From Dryomyza anilis (lineage: Eukaryota; Arthropoda; Insecta; Diptera; Dryomyzidae): DNA of 64,000 nt. This document shows positions 24,385 through 36,259 of the stretch, in pieces. The notes under the pieces were generated by a model that was given only the letters and a program-made list of their open reading frames with translations, was not told the origin of the DNA and did no database searches. The position numbers and the translations under genes were made by a program. The stretch lies in contig OX638133.1 in the NCBI GenBank assembly GCA_951804985.1, forward strand, positions 1,322,501 through 1,386,500, read 5' to 3'. Numbering within the stretch: the stretch's first letter is position 1; the number at the start of each line of letters is the position of its first letter.

Positions 24385-25275
24385 ATGGCCGATTTAGATG
24401 ATTTTTTTGCCAAGAAAGACAAGAAGAAGGCAAAATCAAAGCCAAAATTCCTCACGCCCGAAGAGTATGTAAAAAATCTGGAAGACACGTCAAAGCGCGA
24501 AGCGGCCGCAAAACCAAAAAAACCCGAAATCACCACGGCCATAAGCGCTGCTGCCCCAGCAACTAATGACGACAGCACTGCTGAGGAAGCGAAGCCAGTT
24601 GTGCCAGAGCCGCAGGTGAGTTGGGCCTGACGCCCTTTTTTTTGTAATTGGCTCAATAATCATGCGTTATAAAGGTTGTGCAGCCACCAGTCGAGGAGGA
24701 GTGGAAGGAATTCGAGGAGGAGCAGCGCAAGGACTACACCGGACTCAAAATCGGGCAGCTGACGTTGAACGACGACGACGAACAAAGCCAGACAGAGGGC
24801 GACGATGATGAGGGCGACAGCGAGGGTAACTCGGGCACTGACGCCAGACGCAGCGGCGGTGGACCCTGGAAGAAGGTGATACCGGCCGAGGAGGTGACGC
24901 AGATACCTATGGAGGTGGAGAAACCTTCCGCCAAGGGCGTTTATATTTCACCTGCACTGCGACACAGCGTAAGTGTAAAAAGTGTTTGCAAAAGTGCAAA
25001 TGAAACTCATTTTGCTATTTATTTAACATATACAGCAAGCACTCGGCCCGTCGCGCATAGTGAAGCCACGCAATCGCGCTGCCCCTGACATTACGAATGC
25101 CGACTACTTCCCCACACTGGGCGCCGCTCGCCCCGAGGAGCAGCGCAAGAAGAAAAACGAACCTGCCTTCGAGGAGGTGAGACACGGCGGTCGTCTGCAA
25201 CGTGTCAAGGAGCAGTCGACGGCGCCCACCGCTGTCACAAACCGTTTCCAATCGCTTGAGGAAGACGACAGCTAG
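24385..25275 (+). CDS. CG3760: CDV3 homologue
   Basis: Orthologue of the acidic, largely disordered CDV3 protein, whose biochemical function is not well defined. Exons are 24385-24615, 24684-24968 and 25036-25275. They join at phase 0 each time into 251 residues, close to the usual length of about 250. The conserved N-terminal MADLDDFFAKKDKKK start is present. The middle is Glu/Asp-rich (EEEWKEFEEEQRKDYTGLKIG). The C-terminal block containing DYFPTLGA is the most family-typical part. The second intron's acceptor could instead be at 24674 (adding Val-Val-Gln), since both AGs are in frame. The symbol is from memory. Confidence 0.92.
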
Positions 25276-26238
25276 AGAACTGTGCTCGTGTTCGGCCCAT
25301 CATCCCACAACTAGTTTTCTTTATAAATATTTTCTTTTTGTTTTTTAGAAGAAGAAAATTGTATTCTATTTACACTTTCTTTATTTTTGCATTTTGTATT
25401 TTATATTGTAATCTTTTGCTATTCAATGATAAACATTCAGTCTGATACGCGCCGCTTGTCGTTCCGTTCTCCCGCTGTGCATTAGAAAGAGCAGCGCGAT
25501 GCATCCTGGCTAGTTGCCCGGCTCACTGGTGGGCCGTGTGCAACTGGAGCCGCTGCCAATGTTGTTGTTGCCTATCGGCACTTCAAGCCAAAACAACTAC
25601 AACTAAGCTTAACACTATGGTATCTTTCAATTTATTATTATTTTTTTTTATTTAAATGCGCTTCCGTCAACTGATTCCTGTTGCATGCAGTTCGTTTATT
25701 GAAAATAACAAAATATTGGAAATAAACAGAAAAAGAATATGAAACAAGAAGAAAACATGCTGTTTTATTACTCTATAATTTTGCTAAATGCTTGCGGCAT
25801 AACCTCATCAAATCACTAAACGTTTTTGGGTGCGGGTCTCTCTAAATTCTCGTCGTACATGTCCTGCTTTGAACTGTCCAAGTAACTGCAGAAAATTAAG
25901 TATTAACATTAATTACATTAAAATAGGCAGAGGTCTGTATCTTTAGCAAGTCATCCATGTCGCACACATATTTGAGATTTATTTCTATTAATTTTGGAAA
26001 TTGGAACATTGCTACGAATTATTTGAAATGCAAATTGCAATGTGAACTGAAATTTCTTCAAATCCGTTGAAAAATAATGTGAAGGTTTTTTTTATCGTAT
26101 TTAGATTTTAATAGTAAAATTAAAATTGCTATCAATGAGAAGCCATCAAATGCATTTTTCATTTCGCTATATACATCGCCTGTTGACACAGAGCCCTGCC
26201 TAGTAAAACAACATTAGCCACAGTGGAACTCAGCACAC
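25276..26238. other. 3'UTR of the CDV3 gene and spacer
   Basis: AATAAA at 25721-25726 is a plausible polyadenylation signal for the CDV3 transcript. On the minus strand AATAAA (TTTATT at 25978-25983) could serve the Tina-1 gene. No other gene seen. Confidence 0.5.
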
Positions 26239-26765
26239 TTAATAGGACATATCCTCTGCGGCGCTTATGTTGCTCTTGCGTTGAGACCTTTCACAGTATG
26301 GAGACTCCTGGCTGTTGGCATAAGACTGCAGAAATTTCTTCTCCAAAAGCTTCTCGGGAAAAGTGCGAATCAGGTACAACCAACAATTAACAACCCTGCG
26401 AATGTCATGATGTGCGTAAAATTAAATCACAACTGAACCAACGGATAATATGCCTACTCAGTGCCTGTGTTAACGGGCTGTATTTCACGATCGTAGTATT
26501 TGGGATAATCTTCCAGCACATCCAAGTTGGCAAACATGGCCTCATCCACCTCGTAGATTTCGCCCTCTATATTGTGACCCAGACCTTTTTTGTCCAAAAG
26601 AAACGGTATATTGTATCGGGTGCCCACCACTAAAGGAAACTTCTGCTGCGTTGTGCCTGGTCCTATGAAACGAGACCGACCATTCTCGGGTGTGGTCAAC
26701 CAGTGATGGTTGGGCTCGCCGCGTTTAAGCGTACCATAGACAAATACTTTGATCAGCTCAGACAT
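26239..26765 (-). CDS. Tina-1: Gamma-glutamylaminecyclotransferase (Tina-1 type)
   Basis: GGACT-family enzyme, which releases 5-oxoproline from gamma-glutamyl amines such as the gamma-glutamyl-lysine isopeptides left after breakdown of transglutaminase crosslinks. Exons 26765-26458 and 26395-26239 join in phase 2 into 154 residues. The substrate-loop motif YGTL is at residues 10-13. The catalytic glutamate corresponds to E85, in LDVLED, matching its place in the human enzyme (from memory, E82). I chose the third in-frame Met (MSELIKVFVYGT) as start. It sits directly before the first beta strand and has A at -3. Two earlier Mets at 26798 and 26777 would add 11 or 4 residues. A paralogue follows on the same strand at 28528-31965. 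Confidence 0.92.
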
Positions 26766-27240
26766 TTTTGGTGACATGGCTGCTCCTCTTGTGACCACAA
26801 CGATAAACGGAGCAAACGGTGCTACTTCTAACCTGTTGACTGTTGACAGCTAATCAAGTCACTACTTAACCTCAATGCTGCGCGTGAAATTTGCTTTGGA
26901 AATAACTATTTCAGATTATCTTTGCCTCACAGTGTTTTTTTCTACATTATGTTTATCATGTGCCCTACAAACAGCTGTTATTCGCGAATGTATTAAATGT
27001 TTGACCAGTGGTTTGGTTTAAAACTATTTTAAATAAAATTTTAAATTAAAAATGCAGTTTTTCACCTAGAATGTACGATTAATCAAATAATTAAAATGTT
27101 GATGAAACAAAATCCTAATTAATTGGTTAATCAAATTTCTGATTATAATTGATTAATAAGTATTTTGATTAATTAAAATTAAACAATTTCATTCAGCAAC
27201 ATTTGGAAATTTAAATATTTAAATAAAATATATTTTTACC
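26766..27240 (-). promoter_or_regulatory. Upstream region of the Tina-1-type gene
   Basis: An ACAGCTGTT motif (E-box/Ohler-5-like core-promoter word) lies near 26971. From 27070 the sequence becomes a GATTAATC-rich repeat (see 27070-27190). Confidence 0.3.
27070..27190. repeat. GATTAATC-type repeat, fragment
   Basis: Degenerate GATTAATC/GATTAATT words every 10-25 bp, like those at 34325-34445, 36850-36990 and 57660-58130. Confidence 0.55.
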
Positions 27241-28210
27241 CTACACAAAGAGTGATAGGGTATATTCAGTTTCGGCTGAACTTTATAGGGCCGGTCCAAA
27301 CTAAAAAAAATTGTCACGACCTTTTAAACGAAAACTATTTTTTTGCCGCTCGGACCCCTGTAACCGACTAATAATCGAAAACCGACCGAGGTCATAAGTG
27401 GTTTTTGAATTATAACGAAGTGGAGGGGGCAAAAATAAAAAAAATTTCAGACGTTGCAGAAACCAGACCTTACAAATACAAAAAGTGACCTCAAGGTCAC
27501 GTGGTACCCCTAAAAAATCAAAAACTTGTTTTTTTCAAACCAATGATTAACTAAGTGTACAAAACTCATATTTAACTTTTTTGAAGTTAATCGTTTTTCC
27601 TCAGTGTACCCAAAATTTTCAGGCCATAAAAAAATACCATGGACATGCTACTGTTTATATCAAGAATTTTTTAGTATTTTTATTTTGCCACTCCCCTTTT
27701 CCTGGAGTTTGAGTTTAAACCAAAAACAGGTTTTTTTATTTTTAAGGAGTTCCACGTGACCTTGAGGTCCTTTTTTATTTTTAAGGTCTGGTTTTTGCAA
27801 CGTGTGACAATTTCTTTTTTTCTTTGTTTGCCCCGACCACTTCGTAATAATTCAAAAACCAGTTATGACCTGGTCGGTTTTAGATTTTTTGGCGGTTCCA
27901 AGGGGGCAGGCGGCATAAAATTTGTTGTTTTTCGACACTCTCTGCCCCAAATATATAAATATTATGTTTTTCCCAAGAAACAATTTGTGGTCGAAATTCG
28001 TTAAACTTACCCTTAGAGTACTCAAATGAAAGGAATTTTGTTCAAGATTGCAAGTTTACATTTATTTTCAGGATTCGTAAAAACTGGGATCCTCTGGACT
28101 AATTTAAAAGGTAACCGCACACATTATCAAATATTCGGCTATTTATAGTCGGCTTAGTCCGATCAGCAATTAAATTATCTAACAGTTTGATTAATCGCAC
28201 AACCCAACTT
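27235..28210. mobile_element. Fold-back repeat with about 230-bp arms
   Basis: The segment at about 27300-27540 (GGTTTTTGAATTATAACGAA, GGTCACGTGG) reappears inverted at about 27700-27930 (CCACGTGACC, TTCGTAATAATTCAAAAACC). The flanks GGGTATATTCAGTTTCGG and TATTTATAGTCGGC match the repeat at 50055-50690, so the hairpin seems to sit in that dispersed family. A GATTAATCGCACAACCC end lies at 28190-28208. Confidence 0.65.
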
Positions 28211-28330
28211 TATATAGAATTTGTTCAATTAAACGCTATAAGTTTGAATTCATTTGAAAATAACGTTCTACCTCAGTAATAATTATATTGAAAAGAAAAT
28301 AACAAATTTTTAATCTTAAAAATATTTGTT

Positions 28331-28336
28331 TTTATT
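28331..28336 (-). other. Polyadenylation signal candidate for the GGACT paralogue
   Basis: AATAAA on the minus strand about 195 nt after the stop codon. Confidence 0.4.
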
Positions 28337-28527
28337 TTTTTTTAATAACTTTTGTCCAAAAAAAGTACAAATTATTTTGTGCGCTTTTACAAACTATGCC
28401 TGCATAAATATATATGACGGCTATACTATGATTTCGACAGCCGAAAGTATTAAAAAATTAAGGTGAAAATACCAATAGGGAAAACAGCGACTCAGTTCCC
28501 TGCTCAGACGCGAGCAACGAACCGCAT

Positions 28528-31500
28528 TCAACTCTGCTGCACGGTGGCGTTGTAGGACAGATCTTCCTGCGCCGGATGTTTGTGTGTGCGCTTGTTGCGA
28601 GTGACATACGGATGCTTGGCACTGTTTTCGTAACTGGACAGATATGGCAGGTTGAGCAGCTTCTCTGGATACTTTTGCAGCAGATACACCCAGCAAGGTA
28701 CGGTTCTGCGAGCAGTCAAATATTAAAATCAACATAAGCCAATTGTAGCAGCCAAAATATTTACCCTTCGCCGACGCCGATGTTCATGTCCTGCATGTCA
28801 CGCTTGAAGATGTCCTGGCAGTCCTCCAGATTGTCCAAGACCTCAAGCATTTTATCGTCGACTTCGTAAATTTCGCCAGTTACATAATAGCCGAGGCCGG
28901 GTTTGTTGAGCAAAAACGGAATGTTGTAGCGTGTGGCAATGACGAGTGGCAGCTTTTCAGTTGTGGTGGCGCGACACCAGAATTTGGAGTAACCGTTGCC
29001 ATTGTTAGCCAAGATGGAGTGGCCCGGTTGTCCGTATTTCAAGGCACCGCACACAAAGAGCTTGTTAAGAGCTTTAGAGGCTTTCTGTAAATTATGTTAA
29101 AAGCGATAATGAAAAAAATGAGATAAAATAAATTAGCTACATTAGGCAAAATCAGGTGTGCAAATAAAAATGCTAAATTAAGCTATTTTTATGTTCAGTT
29201 TATTTGCAGAACATGTTATCGCCATTTATATGGGCCATGTTATCTGCGCAGTGTGAATAGGCGGTAGAGGTAGCCAAAAATAGTTGGATGTGCATGGAGG
29301 CCTCTTTCTTAAGATAATTCTGTTGCATTTCGATGGATAATCTTTGAAAAGTTTTTATTCAAAAGAATTATTTTTTTTTTTACTTTGCCATTTTTAAAAT
29401 TTACAACGTTTACAAAATGAAGGCTTATATGTCTCACATCTTTTGATCGATATTAATTAAATTCTTTTTAATATTAATAAAATATTAAATACTTATTTTA
29501 ACATAAATATGAATCAATATAATCAAAGGCAATGAGACTCCCAAAATTAAATCCCGGAATTTCAGAATAACAAATAACAAAAATATTCAATATTTTCATA
29601 AGATATCACCAAAAATAAAACAAAGTTTCATTAAAATTTATTTTTTTTAAAACGTAAAATTAAAAATTTTACTATAAATTAAAAATTTTACGAAACATTA
29701 AAAATTTTACTAAAAATTAAAAATTATAGTCAAAATTAAAAATAAAAATCAAAATTAAATATTTTAGTGAAAATTAAATATTTTAGTGAAAATTAAATAT
29801 TTAAGTCAAAATTAAATATTTAAGTCAAAATTAAAAATTGTATCAAAAAAAAAAAAAAAATGTTAACAAAACCTAAAAATTTTAACAAACTTAAAAACTA
29901 TACATGAATTAAAATTTTTACCAAAAATTACAGTAAACATTTCAAATTTCACTAAAAATTAAAAATTTTAATAAAATTAAAAATTTTAATAAAATTAAAA
30001 ATTTTAATAAAATTAAAAATTTTAATAAAATTAAAAATTTTAATAAAATTCAAAGTTTGAATCATATTGAAAAATGTTACTAAAAATGTATAATTTTACT
30101 AAACATTTTAGTACTGACTGGACCTTGAGAACGTAAGGCAATATCTTAAAATTATCATGAGGTCGTAAAACAAAAACAATAAATTTTAGTAAAACTTAAA
30201 ATTTTTATATAAAAAAAGGAAAAACTAAACTTAAAATTCACTAAAAATTTTAAATTTTAAAATAAATTAAATATAGTTTTTAATAAAAATATAAATTTTA
30301 ACTTTAATAACTTTACTAAAAAGCTATTTCATTTTTTTTATTTATTAAAAATTCAAATTAAAAAAAATACATTGAACGGAAAAAAAATTGTGTTACTAAA
30401 ACAAAAAATCATAAATTTTATTATAAATCAAAAAATAACCAAAAATATACATTGTACATTCAAATTATTGAAGTCACGGAGACCAATCTATTCTAGAATC
30501 GAAAGATTACAACTCGGAAACGATATTCGTATTTACTACCAACAAAAATCAATATATGCTTTAAAAATATATCAACATAAATTTTTAATCGCATCTGGAT
30601 TTTATGTGATTCCGACCATTTTTATTTTTTTGTTATTTGTATAATATAAATATTTAGTGTTCTCATTTTCTTTAAAAATAAACAGACATTTAAAGCGCAT
30701 ATTATGTATTTAACAAATGTCAATAGAAGAATTCTATCTATGTAGGTATTCAATGACCTAATCTCTAAATACTTCATTTCGATTAGAGCGCCTTCTCTTC
30801 AAAGCAGCCACGAGTTTTAATATTTTATGCCCACATTTCTATACATGGTGATATGGCGTAATGCATTTCATAAATTATTAAAAAAAAGATAAAGATGCAC
30901 ATAGTGTAATTTATATTTAAAAAAATGCGACTTAATTTTATAACAATTTCAAAACCGACTTTTAAAGAACTTAAAGACCTGTTTGACACGTTGACATTTT
31001 GACGGAACCAGTTTAAAGTTTTTTTTTTTTATTTTGTTTAATACTTAATACCTAAAATAAAACGATCAATTATTGGGCTTGAACACAACAAAATAAAAAC
31101 ACGAATGCAGTTTTTTTATCATGCAATTCAGTGCAAACTTTCACAATGCAGCCAAATGGAGGATTGCGAATAATTTGCTGTCGTGAGTTGGTCACTCAAA
31201 TGATGATTTTTCACAACACGCAACATTGAGATTGCAACTAATTAACTGGAAAATAACATTGTCATGTTATTAGTCGGAGTGAGTTCTAGAGTTTACCTTA
31301 AAGTGATAACGTACAGCGAGTTATGTAATTTTTTTTTAATTTTTGTACATCATTTTGAACGCTGTCAAAATTTCTCAAAACAGTGCTGTACTTATGCTGT
31401 ACTTATGCTGTTATGCAATCGGTAGAGACTGGAATTTAATCTAACTAGAAAATGTCCTTAGATGTCCTGTAGATTTTTTAACCTACAGAACACCTTGTGC

Positions 31501-31965
31501 CAATCCCAATGAATACCAACATTATCCTGTCTGTATGTATTCTTCAAAACACAATCTATAATTTTCCACTGCACTTCACCAACACCGGCTATCATTACTG
31601 CTCTTATCTGCGTCGATTACATAACCCATCTAAATGAATCTCTTATGGACGCGCCACGATAAAAAAATGTCCCTGACCATGGAGCAAACTCAACCGGCAG
31701 CATGTGATAACAGAGCCTAGTACAAGACCCCAAAAATACAAACGTCATAAAATCTGCCCCACATTGTTGCCCATCGAACGACGAACCTCCGCAGCAATGG
31801 CAGCAACAACTTCCAAAATTTTCCATGCCAAAACTAAGACGTAAATTATTTTTATCACAGAGTTTTTTCGAAACAAAAGAGGCCACGATTAAATAAATAA
31901 AGAAAATACCAAAGCAGTTCCAACCCTTTGTAATCAAATTGAAAACTTACCCTGAGGTTGCACAT
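28528..31965 (-). CDS. CG2811: GGACT-like protein, divergent paralogue
   Basis: Second member of the gamma-glutamylaminecyclotransferase-like pair. Exons are 31965-31951, 29084-28765 and 28705-28528, in phases 0 and 2, giving 170 residues. The first exon encodes only Met-Cys-Asn-Leu-Arg and ends in a strong GTAAGT donor; the 2.9-kb intron is mostly AT-rich repeat. The catalytic-type glutamate is kept (E92, in LDNLED). The substrate-loop motif is altered: VCGAL at 16-20 in place of VYGTL, and Lys-Tyr-Gly in place of Lys-Arg-Gly. Activity may therefore be changed or lost. The C-terminus is longer than in Tina-1 (Pro-Cys-Trp-Val block, then a polar tail). The microexon is my inference from frame and splice sites. 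The symbol is from memory. Confidence 0.85.
29590..30330. repeat. AT-rich minisatellite in the first intron of the GGACT paralogue
   Basis: Words of the form TTAAAAATTTTAATAAAA repeat about every 18 bp, almost perfectly at 29950-30050 and more loosely on both sides. Confidence 0.75.
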
Positions 31966-32460
31966 TTTCAAGTTATGCTGAATTTAGTGGTTAATTTATA
32001 CAAAAAACTTTGCTTAGTTCTCTGTATGGCCCTGTCTGCTTGTTGCAAATTACAACTCAAGTTGATTTTTTTTATGTACAGAAAATAAATTTTAAATTGT
32101 TAAAATACACCGTCAGTCGGAACAAGAGCCAGAGCCAAACCAGAACAAACCGAACCCTTGGAGAGCTCAACTTCAACTGAATTTTAAATTTTTCTCACAG
32201 GCATTTCGAAGGTGTAGATTGTAGACTGGTGTAGACTTTGCTGTTGTTGTAATTATTATAATTATTGTTGTTGTTGTTGTCGTCGCACTGTTTGTGGAGA
32301 AGCGTGGAGAAACGATAAACCAAAGAAAACGGCACCAAACATTAAAACATTTCCACACTCGCAACACGCGCAAAGATACCGACCGCGTCAGTCGGTATTA
32401 ATATTCGGCTGGTGCCACACACCGCACGCTACACTATGCATCATTGGCTTTGAACAGGAA
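31966..32460 (-). promoter_or_regulatory. 5'UTR and promoter region of the GGACT paralogue
   Basis: Unique, GC-richer sequence directly upstream of the microexon. It includes CAA/GTT runs typical of fly leaders and a 10-bp-arm palindrome (ATACCGACTG...CGGTCGGTAT) at about 32376-32400. No TATA box that I can support. Confidence 0.4.
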
Positions 32461-35445
32461 ATCGAAATATGTTTCTGTTTTTTTCGATACTGAAACTTAT
32501 ATCGACTTCAATTCAGCATTTAAAATCGTATCCGAATACTTCCATTTCAAAACGTTTTATATTTAACTTTTTTTAAAGCTATTATATGGTAGGTCCATGT
32601 GCCTTTGTCAATCTTGCCCAAAATGTGGCAATCAGATAAACAACCACAATGTACATCATTGAGTCAAATTTCATGACTGTTTTGCCACGCCCATTTTTGT
32701 ACCTTAAGGCCGAATTTACAAAATACTCCTTTAGATCGCTCCTACGTTCGGATAAGAACATTCTGTCCAATTTTCATGTTCATAAGATCCAATTTCGATT
32801 TTGAACAGTTCTTAACGAACAAAATAAATTATCGGTGGAGACTAACGCAAAGCAATAATTTTTGTATATCATATTTTTAGTTGAAAAATAATGTTTGAAA
32901 TTTTCTTGATAATATGGTCAAAAACTAAAATCAATACAAAAACCAAAATATTAATATATTCAGCCCAGTCATCAAATACATTTTTAAAATTCCAAATATT
33001 CATTTACAAAAATATTTATACATCTGTCAATTTTATACCGATGATCTCAATTTTTTACCACATTTTTTACCACATGATAAGAAAATGTAAATCTATCAAA
33101 TGGTATTTCAACTTTAAAAATCCACCAATTACTTTTTATAATATTAATCAACAAACTCGAAATTTAAGTTTTTCATTAAAATGTATTTGGTGACTTTTCG
33201 TTCTGCAACGACGATATACTCTCTGCTTAAAACGGTTATTTGAAAATTCATTATTTCAAAAATTTTATGCCATCGAATCGGTCATCCCATGGCCGCATAG
33301 ACCAACTATACATTGCAGATGTGTTCAAAATACACTAACAATTATACATAAACATATATGGTTCTTATGCTGCTCCCGCAACTTGGTCACGTAGACGGTT
33401 TCTTGTTTTCGGAGAGAATGTCGGTTGTGTTTTTTTAGTGAGTGGAGATTGTAGAGTAGAAGCCGGTTTTTTAAAAGCAGAAACAACAACAATAACAAGC
33501 AAGCGCCGCAACGAATATTTGGAGCAGGCGTCGGCTCCGCTGTGGGTCTTGCTTTTGTTTTGCTGCTAGTTCGTTAATCATGTCCGACGTTGCAAATAAT
33601 TGGCATCAACGGTGATAAGGAGAATTTTTAGATTTTGTTATCTTTTATTTATTTATATTGTTGTTGTGTTTGACTATATGCATAAGAACAACAACAATTT
33701 CAAACATACGAACAACAACAAAACACATTTAGTTTTCCAAACAGAACAATTTTCCAAAACATCTGTTTTTCTCATGATGAGAATTGCTTGTAACACTGTG
33801 TATCTGCATTTCGATTTTAGGAAGTTTATTTAAAAATTTTAGAAAAATTCAGTTCATCAATTTGAACAGTTGGAATGATTACCCTTTAATACCATAAAAT
33901 GTTCTTATCATTTAATAAAAATAATAACATCGATCCAAAAATATCTGCTAATAAAGATTTTTGCAAACTGTTTATTCAAATTTTTCAAATATAGTTGGTG
34001 ACGATTTAAAATTATGAATAAATTATTTTTTATAAAATATTTTTAAAAAAATATAACAAAAAAAAAAAAAAAACAATCTGGCAGATGTTTTAATTTTTTG
34101 TTTTTATTTCAGTATTGAAGTTGTCACTTTAACTAACCATCGATTAACTTTAACTCATAGTTAAAAGTTTTATGCAACCGTGCCTTAGAAGAATTTTATT
34201 TTTGAGCTATATTTTTGAAGGTTTTATTAAATTTTTAAGATACATTTAAAAAAAGTTCTTAATTAATTATTATTGTAGAACTATGTAGAACTATTGGAAA
34301 AACAAAAAAATTAACATTTGAATTAGAGCTGTGCGATTAATCAAGTAATCATAATCTTGATTAATCAGAATCCTCATTAATTGATTAATCGAATTATCAG
34401 GAACTCTGATTACTCAGAACCCCGAAAATTAAACAATTTTATTCAACCACATTTGTCAACTTAAATAAAGTGAAAATTTATTTTTAAAATAAAAGTAAGT
34501 GTTTTATATGTTCAAGATCCATATTTTTTCACACGAAATTGAATTTCATTTGACTTTAAATATATTGAAATTTGTTTCAAGAATTATTTTCTGATAGTCA
34601 TTCGTTTCGAAATACAGAAGTGGCCTTAATATTTCTCAAAAAATTATAATTACAAAATTCATATATCACAAAAATAAAAACAGTTTGGTCTTTAAAATAT
34701 TCTAAAAATAGATGTATAACATTGAAAAATTTATCTAAAACCGAAAACATTGAACATTTTTAAAATATTTCTAAAAAAAAAAATATTTAGAATTTGTTAA
34801 TAAATAATTAGTTTTCGATAAGAAACTCAAAAATTAAAAAAAACTAAATTTATTTTTAAAAAGCTGAAAACTCCACGACCCGAAGTCGAAAACGACATTT
34901 TTCTTACTTATCGAATAAAAATATAACTTAAAAAATGATTACTTACTTATAAATAATAATAAAATATATTTTTGGTTTTATTTTACAGTATCTATGTGAA
35001 TTAAAATAGTAAATATAGTTTCTTTAGTTTGAAGAATAATCGTAATATCGACAAATTTGAATAATAAGTGTTTTAATTTTAATGAAATGTATTCAACGAC
35101 AAATACTTCGTTAAATTTTGTAATCTCACAAAAACGAAAATTTACCTTAAAAATAAAAAATTATAAAATTTCTTAAAAGGTAACAAAAAATTTCCTGGAT
35201 GTATAGCTTATAATATAATTATGTTTACTTCATAATCAGGTACACCTAAAAACCGAACTGTGTATCATAGTGTTTGGGATTTTGTTTAACCAGTTGGAGA
35301 GGATTCAGGATTTTCTCAAGATGGGAGAGTTTAATATATGAAAACTACTACCCCAAGTGCGACGCTTTACATTTTCACCAACTGCTGTCCATGGGATTTC
35401 ACTTCTTGCTAGAATGGAACGTTAATTCTATTCATCACTCCACAT
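32461..35445. other. Spacer with repeat fragments and one GC-richer block
   Basis: An end-less relative of the AAGGGCCGTTTTCA MITE lies at about 32960-33225. Unique leader-like sequence with CAACAACAATAACAAG lies at 33360-33560. A GATTAATC repeat lies at 34325-34445. The remainder is AT-rich. No protein gene. Confidence 0.5.
34325..34445. repeat. GATTAATC-type element, fragment
   Basis: Begins GAGCTGTGCGATTAATCA, the same terminal word (inverted) as the right end of the copy at 57660-58130, then repeated GATTAATC palindromes. Confidence 0.6.
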
Positions 35446-36202
35446 TTAGTAATGATCGGAGTCCTTGTGACATCTGGCATCCGCCTCGTAGTGATGATGT
35501 TTCTTCCGACACGCGCACATGTTCGGCAAGTGGCAGTAGCCATTCGGCCCGCAATCTCTGTAACATGCAGCTTGATGTAAATTATTAACACTAGCAAGTT
35601 TTACTTACTGCTTGCAAATGGGCGTGCAGAGTTGCCCGAAAAGCGAAGAGGTTCGCTGGTAGCCCTGAGTGCAAATGCATTCGCCAGATCCAGTGCACTG
35701 GCCAAAAAGACACCGCCTACAGACACGAAAAAGAAGAAAAGAAAGACTATAGCAAGATAAATTAATTATAAACAGCTCCATATGCAAACCCGCTGCAGCG
35801 ATCGAACAGATGTAGATGTTGCCCGTGGCGACAGCGACGCGCCACTGCATCAAACACTCGCCCTTTCGGACAAACACAAACATCGGCTGTGGCACAGTAG
35901 CCGCCAGCACTTTTGCAGCCCGACAAACAGTCGTGTGCACAGACCAGTCCCTTCTCGAAAGACGTCACGTAGTGTCCTTCACAAGGACACTCACCAACCT
36001 CACTGCAGACGCCATTGACACAGCGTAACGGACAACGCGAAACGCACTGCTGTGTGTTGACAATCAGCATTTCGTAGTCGGAGCACCAAGCAGGTGGTTC
36101 ATTTAAATGGGCGACGGTGGCGCTGGCGACAGCAGCTATGCGCAGCAGTGCCAAACTAGCGACGAGGATCAATCGACAATTAGAAACGGACAGCGTATGC
36201 AT
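35446..36202 (-). CDS. Secreted cysteine-rich EGF-like protein
   Basis: Three exons, 36202-35790, 35716-35609 and 35557-35446, join in phases 2 and 2 into 210 residues. Residues 1-28 are a signal peptide (hydrophobic LILVASLALL core, AVASA cleavage region). After it come about four EGF-like/Nimrod-style modules with CxNGxC and CxC spacing, for example CVNGVCSEVGECPC, then GRCLFGQCTGSGECIC across the first junction and CGPNGYCHLPNMCAC in the last exon. The tail is short and His-rich (KKHHHYEA). There is no transmembrane segment, so it is probably extracellular. The first donor is GTTTGC, a weak consensus, but it is the only one that keeps both the cysteine pattern and the frame. I do not recognise a named gene. 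Confidence 0.82.
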
Positions 36203-36250
36203 GTCGAAGCAACTCTGGTAACCGTGCACCGTTTAGAAGTAGAAAAGTGT

Positions 36251-36256
36251 AACTGA
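36251..36256 (-). promoter_or_regulatory. Initiator-like TCAGTT upstream of the EGF-like gene
   Basis: TCAGTT on the minus strand matches the Drosophila Inr consensus and would give a 52-nt leader. No TATA box upstream. Confidence 0.35.
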
Positions 36257-36259
36257 GCA

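Noticed and set aside
31617..31937. 106-codon Cys-rich minus-strand frame
   Set aside because: It lies in the first intron of the GGACT paralogue, just after its microexon donor, and has no recognisable pattern.
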